Below are positions 59,331 to 64,000 of a DNA stretch of 64,000 bases, one piece after another (position 1 is the stretch's first letter; each line of letters starts with the position of its first letter). A program made the position numbers and the translations under genes. The notes below the pieces were generated by a model. The model saw nothing but the letters and a program-made list of their open reading frames with translations, was not told the origin of the DNA and did no database searches. Source of the DNA: Bacteroidales bacterium UBA1173 (GTDB lineage: Bacteria; Bacteroidota; Bacteroidia; Bacteroidales; F082); the NCBI GenBank assembly GCA_002311655.1, contig DBYZ01000004.1, positions 201,172 through 265,171 on the forward strand, given 5' to 3'.

Positions 59331-61007
59331 ATGATTAGTTTTTCAAGCGTTCTAACTGCAATATTGACCTTGATGGCGGGCATAGGCGTGTTCCTTGTAG
59401 CCTGTCAGATGATGAGCACCCATCTCGAGGCGGTGTCGTCGAAAAGGTTGAAGCAGCTGTTTTCAAAGACAGGAAAAAGCAAGTGGCTCGGTGTGGGCAT
59501 TGGCACTGTGGGCACTGCCGCCATTCAAAGCAGCGGCGCCGTCACGGTGATGGTGATAGGCTTCGTCAACGTGGGGATACTGTCGCTCGCACAGGCAGCC
59601 ACCATCATCTATGGAGCCAACATCGGAACGACGGTCACGGCACAACTGGTGGCCCTCGGAATGTTCGGCAAGAACAGCATCTCCACGACAATCATCTTTG
59701 CGGCCTTTGCAGGCATCGGAGCGTTTATGACGCTGTTCAGCAAACGCAATATCACCAAGCAGGTAGGTGGCATCCTGACAGGCTTCGGAATGCTGTTCGT
59801 CGGTCTCTCGATGATGGCAAACGCCATGGATGAATTCGCCGCCCTCGACGCAGTCAAACAGTTTCTTGCAAACATCAACAACGCAGTGCTGCTGGTATTG
59901 GTCGGTGCCATCCTGACAGCCATCATACAATCCTCGTCGGTGATGACATCCATCGCAATCACTATGGTCGTCTCGGGCTTGGTGACGCTCGACCAAGGCA
60001 TCTACCTGACGATGGGTAGCAACATCGGCTCATGCGTGGTCGCCATCATCGCCGGCGTGACGAGTGGCACATCAGCAAAACGAACAGCCATGATACACCT
60101 GATTTTCAATATCATGGGTGTGGCGATCTTCATGCTGATAGGATTCCTGTTACGAGTGACAACAGGCAATGAATGGACGTTTGGAATTCTGTTTGACAGG
60201 ATGTTCCCTTCAGCACCTCAGATACAGCTCGCTATGTTCCACACCATCTTCAACATCAGCACCATGTTGGTAGCCATGCCGTTGACAAATGCCTTGGTGA
60301 ACCTGGCTTGCCGTATAGTGAAAGAATCGCCTGAAGAAAAAAGCGACGAGCCTCATCTGCGTTATCTCAACGAACAGATGCTGAGCACACCTGTAGTCGC
60401 CATCCGTCAGCTGAAGGCCGAAATCGAGAATATGGCAGAACTCGCCATACAGAACTTCCAAAGGTCGATACATATCATCACCACCATGGACTACAGCGAG
60501 GTGGAACAATTCCGGAAAACCGAGATTTTGCTGAATTATCTTAACAAAGAACTGGTTGATTATTCGGTAAAACTTTCCGGCAAGAGCCTCAACAGTTTTG
60601 ACCAACGTTATCTTATTACAACCATACGCACCGTGAGTGACCTCGAGCGTATCGGCGACTACGCTGAAAACATCGTCGAATATGCCGACGCACTCAAGGG
60701 ACAGAACGCTAAATTCTCTGATGATGCCGTGGTGGAGATCAAGAAGATGGAGCAACTTATCGTGGATTTGTATAATGAGATTATGCTCGCTTACCACAAG
60801 CTCGACCACGAGGCCCTCGAACGCGCCAACATGATCGAGGATTCTATCGATGACTACACAGACCAAATGGAGCAAAACCATATCGAGCGTCTTGTGCGTG
60901 GAGTGTGCACGCCATCAGTCGGGGCGGAATACCTGTCGCTGGCACAGAACTCCGAACGTGTCGCGGACCACCTCACCAACGTCGGCAAGACGATTCTTAA
61001 TCTCTAA
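59331..61007 (+). CDS. Na+/phosphate cotransporter with PhoU-like domain
   Basis: 558 residues. Two inverted NaPi repeats at ~5-310: the QSS motifs GTAAIQSSGAVTVMVIGF and TAIIQSSSVMTSIAI, each followed by GxxIGTTVTA-like GANIGTTVTAQL and GSNIGSCVVAII. A C-terminal PhoU-like four-helix domain (~350-555) carries the pattern LERIGDYAENIVEYA and SERVADHLTNVG. It imports phosphate with sodium across the inner membrane; the PhoU part may gate it by phosphate state. Single gene with its own promoter. Confidence 0.92.
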   Translation: MISFSSVLTAILTLMAGIGVFLVACQMMSTHLEAVSSKRLKQLFSKTGKSKWLGVGIGTVGTAAIQSSGAVTVMVIGFVNVGILSLAQAATIIYGANIGTTVTAQLVALGMFGKNSISTTIIFAAFAGIGAFMTLFSKRNITKQVGGILTGFGMLFVGLSMMANAMDEFAALDAVKQFLANINNAVLLVLVGAILTAIIQSSSVMTSIAITMVVSGLVTLDQGIYLTMGSNIGSCVVAIIAGVTSGTSAKRTAMIHLIFNIMGVAIFMLIGFLLRVTTGNEWTFGILFDRMFPSAPQIQLAMFHTIFNISTMLVAMPLTNALVNLACRIVKESPEEKSDEPHLRYLNEQMLSTPVVAIRQLKAEIENMAELAIQNFQRSIHIITTMDYSEVEQFRKTEILLNYLNKELVDYSVKLSGKSLNSFDQRYLITTIRTVSDLERIGDYAENIVEYADALKGQNAKFSDDAVVEIKKMEQLIVDLYNEIMLAYHKLDHEALERANMIEDSIDDYTDQMEQNHIERLVRGVCTPSVGAEYLSLAQNSERVADHLTNVGKTILNL

Positions 61008-61016
61008 AATATCGTT

Positions 61017-61172
61017 ATGAACTACTTCATCGTTGACGCCTTCACCCAAGGCGAGGCAATGGGACGGCCTTCGGTCATCGCCACACAAATCCAATCAAAC
61101 GGAAATGTTTTTGTCGGAGGAACAGCAGCAATAGTTGCGGAAGGAAGTTTTTCTTGTCTTTGCAGAGAATAA
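61017..61172 (+). pseudogene. phzF remnant 2 (first and last parts joined in frame)
   Basis: The frame reads MNYFIVDAFTQ joined to GEAMGRPSVIATQIQSN, VFVGGTAAIVAEG. In the intact PhzF the second part is its last ~35 residues (GEAMRRPSVIMTRISENSTV). About 240 codons are missing. A CAAG that occurs at both edges in this family would explain the deletion. The ORF continues to a stop at 61172, and its end overlaps the promoter (TTGTCTTTGCAG) of the next gene. Confidence 0.75.
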
Positions 61173-61179
61173 TTCAAAA

Positions 61180-61554
61180 ATGAAAAAACTATTACTAATC
61201 GCATTGGGACTGCTTTGTACGGGTCTTGGAGCCTTGGGCGTAGTGGTGCCCGGACTGCCGACCACGCCGTTTCTTTTGCTGGCTTCATGGTGTTTCTACC
61301 GCTCATCGCAACGGTTGCAGGACTGGCTTTTGAAGTCGTGGCTGGGCACTTACATCCGCAGCTATCACCGTCGTGGCGGAATGACCATCGCGCAAAAAGC
61401 CGGTGCTTGCGGCATCATGACGGCGATGGTGTTGCTCTCCGTTTTCGTCTTCATTCCACAAGGCTCAGTAGCCCAAGTCATTGTCCCCATCGCCGGCGCC
61501 ACAGGCGTTCTGGTAGTAATTTTTGCGGTGCCTGATGCAAAAAAAGAAGATTAA
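61180..61554 (+). CDS. DUF454 family inner-membrane protein (YbaN-like)
   Basis: 124 residues from the ATG at 61180; the TTG at 61135 is inside the phzF remnant. DUF454 pattern: GLGALGVVVPGLPTTPFLLLASWCFYRSSQRLQDWLL in two pieces, YIRSYHRRGGMTIAQKAG, and a final pair of helices. Three to four membrane segments. The family has no assigned biochemical function. Its promoter appears to lie within the remnant upstream. Confidence 0.88.
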   Translation: MKKLLLIALGLLCTGLGALGVVVPGLPTTPFLLLASWCFYRSSQRLQDWLLKSWLGTYIRSYHRRGGMTIAQKAGACGIMTAMVLLSVFVFIPQGSVAQVIVPIAGATGVLVVIFAVPDAKKED

Positions 61555-61591
61555 ATGTCAAGATTATATAAGGATAATTAAAACATTTTTA

Positions 61592-61599
61592 TATCTTTG
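61592..61599 (+). promoter_or_regulatory. Orphan TATCTTTG promoter element
   Basis: A perfect TATCTTTG followed by CAGGAAG on the plus strand, but downstream there is only a five-codon frame (ATG at 61628) and then the end of the convergent AraC gene. It may be the promoter of a deleted gene or of an antisense or small RNA. Confidence 0.45.
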
Positions 61600-61675
61600 C
61601 AGGAAGTGGGTAAATAGAAATAAAATTATGCTGAAGAGTCTTTGAAATAATCATCCAATATACCTCTCGACCCAG

Positions 61676-62569
61676 CTATTTCCCCAAATACTCACTAGGC
61701 GTGAGGCCAGTCATCTTTTTGAAGAGGCGGGTGAAATGATGGGGAAAATCGAAACCGAGGAGGCGCGAGGTCTCGCTGATGTTGTGGCCGTTCATGAGCA
61801 GGCTCTTGGCCTGGTTGATGACGTAATTATGGATGTATCCGATGGCCGTTCCTCCTGTCGCCTTGTGGACGATGTCGCCGAAATAACGTGGCGAATAAGC
61901 CAGCTCTGAGGCGCAATAGGCAACGGTGGGCAGGCCTTGCGTCAGTTGTCGATTCTCGCGGAAATACTGTTGCAGCAGGTCATGAAAGCGTTTCAAGAGG
62001 TCGCTACCGCCATTGTCTTCTTCAGAAAGTTGCCGCTGATAGATTCGGTTGCAGTATTCCAATATCAGGTGCAGATAGCCCAACAAGATGCTTCTTAGCG
62101 AGGGCGAATCTTCGTGAGTTATCAACTCTTGCCGCATCTGGGAGAGCAGTTGTGTGATGCTGAGCCATTCATCAGGCTCCATCCGCAGCGAGCCTGTGAA
62201 GAAATAAGAGAAATATTGGTAGCGGCTAATCTGGCGTTCCAGTTCAGAACCGTGCAGCAGTTCGGGCGACCACAATAGCACCCATCCGCTCAGCGAGATG
62301 CGCTCCCCATTGTCCTCCAAACCGCCAATCTGTCCTGGTTCAACGGCAATAATCGAGGCATCGCTCACCTGCAGGGTCTTCATGCCATACGAGAGATCTT
62401 TGGGAAACTGGCGTTGGATAAAGAGTCCATAGACACCGTAGTTGTTCAGGCTATGACGGAAGGGAGCCAGTTCGTCATAGTGGATAATACTGACCAATGG
62501 GTGCAGCTCGGGAGCATCCACAAACCGGGCAAAGTCATTGGGATTATCTATTTTCAGAATCTTCTTCAT
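61676..62569 (-). CDS. AraC-family transcriptional regulator
   Basis: 297 residues. N-terminal cupin-type sensing domain (~20-155, YGVYGLFIQRQFPKDLSYG, DASIIAVEPGQIGGL, GWVLLWSPELLHGSELE). C-terminal AraC domain (~200-297, GLPTVAYCASELAYSPRYFGD, IGYIHNYVINQAKSLLMNG, ISETSRLLGFDFPHHFTRLFKKMTGLTPSEYL in pieces). It is divergent from the alpha/beta hydrolase at 62734. The 164-bp space has short inverted and direct repeats suited to regulator binding. A TACCTTTG element ends only 7 bp before its start codon. Confidence 0.88.
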   Translation of the reverse strand: MKKILKIDNPNDFARFVDAPELHPLVSIIHYDELAPFRHSLNNYGVYGLFIQRQFPKDLSYGMKTLQVSDASIIAVEPGQIGGLEDNGERISLSGWVLLWSPELLHGSELERQISRYQYFSYFFTGSLRMEPDEWLSITQLLSQMRQELITHEDSPSLRSILLGYLHLILEYCNRIYQRQLSEEDNGGSDLLKRFHDLLQQYFRENRQLTQGLPTVAYCASELAYSPRYFGDIVHKATGGTAIGYIHNYVINQAKSLLMNGHNISETSRLLGFDFPHHFTRLFKKMTGLTPSEYLGK

Positions 62570-62635
62570 TGCGATGCAAAGGTACGATTAATTTGGAAAA
62601 GCAATAAAAATGGTACATAATTTTATATATTATAG

Positions 62636-62672
62636 TCAATTTCTGCGAAATTGGTATATATTTAGCCAATTT
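62636..62672. promoter_or_regulatory. Putative operator repeats between araC and the hydrolase
   Basis: CAATTT-CTGCG-AAATTG (62637-62653) is a perfect inverted repeat and CCAATTT recurs at 62666-62672. They lie upstream of the TACTTTTG element (62701-62708) of the hydrolase gene. Confidence 0.45.
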
Positions 62673-62733
62673 ATGTAATACCTTTTTTAAATAACAAGTG
62701 TACTTTTGCAAGCGTAATTAGAATTAGGTATAA

Positions 62734-63837
62734 ATGAAAAAGATTCTCATCCTTGCAGCAGTGGTAGCACTTATGACTGCCTGCAACAACCAACCGCAAA
62801 CAAAAGAAACAAAAGAAGAAATGAAACAAGAACTGAACCTCACGCAGGAGTGGGACAAGGTGTTCCCGCTGAGCGACAAAGTGAATCACCGCAAGGTGAC
62901 ATTCGAAACCCAATACGGTCTGACTTTAGCAGCAGACCTCTATACACCAAAGGATGCCGAAGGCAAATTGGCGGCTATTGCCGTGAGTGGGCCTTTTGGC
63001 GCCGTCAAGGAGCAGTCGAGCGGACTCTATGCCATGAAGATGGCAGAACGCGGTTTCGTGACGCTGGCTTTCGACCCGTCCTATACTGGCGAAAGCAGCG
63101 GCGAGCCACGTCGCACGGCCTCGCCCGACATCAACACCGAAGACTTCATGGCTGCCGTTGATTTCCTTTCAAAACAAGACAATGTGGATGCTGAAAAGAT
63201 AGGCATCATCGGTATCTGCGGCTGGGGTGGCATCGCCCTCAACGCTGCCGCCGCCGACACCCACATCAAGGCTACCGTGGCCAGCACGATGTACGACATG
63301 ACCCGTGTCAGCGGCAATGGCTACTTCGACAGCGAAGACAAGGAAGAGTCACGCCACGCAGCCCGCGAGACCCTCGCCAAACAGCGTCTTACCGACCCAA
63401 TGGCAATGGCAGGTGGTGTCATCGACCCTTTGCCCGAGGATGCTCCGCAGTTCGTGAAAGACTATCACGCTTATTATAAAACGCCTCGCGGCTATCACAA
63501 GCGCAGCGGCAACAGCAACGACGGCTGGCGCGTCATCGGCACGCAGGCCTACGCTAACGCACGCTTCCTTTATTATATCAATGAGATCCGCTCCGCCGTC
63601 ATGGTGATGCACGGCGAGAACGCCCACTCGCGCTACTTCGGCGAGGCGGCCTACAAATATATGGTGGAAGGCCAAGCCGAAGGCTACAACTTCATCGGCA
63701 AGCCGAATCCCAACCCAGAGAACAAGCAGCTGCTCATCATACCTGGAGCCTCGCATTGCGACCTTTACGACGGTGGCGAGGGCAACTATATCCCGTGGGA
63801 TACGTTGGCAGAGTTTTTCAGGACAAATCTGAAATAA
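62734..63837 (+). CDS. Alpha/beta hydrolase lipoprotein with probable Cys nucleophile
   Basis: 367 residues. Lipoprotein signal with MTAC (Cys17). A TACTTTTG element (62701-62708) precedes the ATG by 25 bp. Alpha/beta-hydrolase pattern: VSGPFGAVKEQSS (oxyanion region), FVTLAFDPSYTGESSGEPR, and the nucleophile elbow GIIGICGWGGIALN, where Cys162 stands in the place of the usual Ser. VMHGENAHSR and IPGASHCDLYD give the Asp- and His-bearing loops. Dienelactone hydrolases also use Cys. It is exported and coupled to the amidohydrolase downstream (28 bp), under the neighbouring AraC regulator. Substrate unknown. Confidence 0.82.
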   Translation: MKKILILAAVVALMTACNNQPQTKETKEEMKQELNLTQEWDKVFPLSDKVNHRKVTFETQYGLTLAADLYTPKDAEGKLAAIAVSGPFGAVKEQSSGLYAMKMAERGFVTLAFDPSYTGESSGEPRRTASPDINTEDFMAAVDFLSKQDNVDAEKIGIIGICGWGGIALNAAAADTHIKATVASTMYDMTRVSGNGYFDSEDKEESRHAARETLAKQRLTDPMAMAGGVIDPLPEDAPQFVKDYHAYYKTPRGYHKRSGNSNDGWRVIGTQAYANARFLYYINEIRSAVMVMHGENAHSRYFGEAAYKYMVEGQAEGYNFIGKPNPNPENKQLLIIPGASHCDLYDGGEGNYIPWDTLAEFFRTNLK

Positions 63838-63865
63838 AGCCACAAAAGGAAGAAACTCAACTAAC

Positions 63866-64000
63866 ATGAAAAAGTGCATCGTAACAATTATCCTTATGGC
63901 ACTTTCCACATTGCCCACATTGGCACAAATCGACCTGCACAGCCACGCCGTCACGCAGGGCTACCTCGACTACATCAAAGCCAACGGCACCGAGATGGTG
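63866..64000 (+). CDS. Secreted amidohydrolase, N-terminal part (cut by window end)
   Basis: 45 residues are visible. Signal peptide 1-20 (LPTLAQ), then IDLHSHAVTQGYLDYIKANG, where DLHSH is the first metal-binding motif (HxH) of the amidohydrolase family of the ACMSD/decarboxylase type. The rest lies beyond base 64000. It follows the alpha/beta hydrolase by 28 bp, so the pair probably act on the same compound outside the cytoplasm. Confidence 0.7.
   Translation, partial: MKKCIVTIILMALSTLPTLAQIDLHSHAVTQGYLDYIKANGTEMV

Overview
The window looks like a chromosome segment of a Bacteroidota bacterium, most likely an anaerobic, gut- or rumen-type Bacteroidales. The signs are: many secreted proteins ending in type IX secretion (T9SS) C-terminal sorting domains; promoters of the TAnnTTTG type (often TATCTTTGCA or TAATTTTGCA) in front of many genes, with weak or absent Shine-Dalgarno sites; Bacteroidota-specific families (DUF3244, BspA-like leucine-rich repeats, GLUG repeat proteins, TPR sensor-regulators with a C-terminal HTH, SPOR-domain amidase, OstA-like protein). 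The genus cannot be fixed from this sequence alone.

Layout. 1-9010: AT-rich accessory region with a partial HTH regulator, a small DUF3244-like protein, three T9SS cargo proteins (a caspase/C13-like protein that seems to have lost its catalytic residues, a GLUG protein, a BspA-like LRR protein) and an unrecognised two-gene cassette. 9046-18855: envelope biogenesis: a SPOR amidase diverging from a tight cluster lptD - lytic transglycosylase - ridA - lipoprotein - AsmA-like protein - MauE/DoxX-like membrane protein, with ATGA or longer overlaps at several joints. 18886-27402: a TPR sensor-regulator, two paralogous secreted T9SS proteins, a thioredoxin-fold lipoprotein, a retropepsin-like/PDZ lipoprotein and a short membrane-bound HTH regulator. 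A tRNA-Ala(GGC) follows.

27554-40807 (minus strand): OstA-like protein, butyrate kinase, phosphate butyryltransferase, acyl-CoA dehydrogenase and the biotin subunit of an MccA-type carboxylase on one side; MccB and a methylglutaconyl-CoA hydratase-like enzyme on the other. The two halves of this leucine/isovalerate-type pathway are split by about 3.5 kb of accessory DNA carrying a structured repeat, a ParDE module, a FISUMP-like lipoprotein, a MITE-like inverted repeat and a three-gene toxin-antitoxin-SecB-like chaperone module.

40916-53780 (minus strand): rlmN, a membrane-bound AraC regulator, a giant 3258-residue T9SS repeat protein and a lipoprotein. Three copies of a TTTTGCA(T/A)ATTTT direct repeat sit just upstream of the promoter of the giant gene, directly after the AraC gene, and suggest a regulator-target pair. 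53870-64000: an outer-membrane protein, a T9SS tail remnant, a DUF985 cupin, SnoaL-like lipoprotein, AraC regulators, PhzF, an MptD-like membrane protein, a Na/Pi cotransporter, a DUF454 protein, an alpha/beta hydrolase with a probable Cys nucleophile and the start of an amidohydrolase. Two decayed copies of phzF (one beside a decayed mptD that has taken in a GC-rich palindrome) lie at 55472 and 61017.

The items I would look at first are the pseudo-caspase secreted protein, the toxin-antitoxin-chaperone island inside the leucine-type operon, the phase-spaced operator array of the giant adhesin, the nested-stem element at 34470-34617, the repeated deletion of phzF, and the unknown tail-anchored cassette at 7133-9010.
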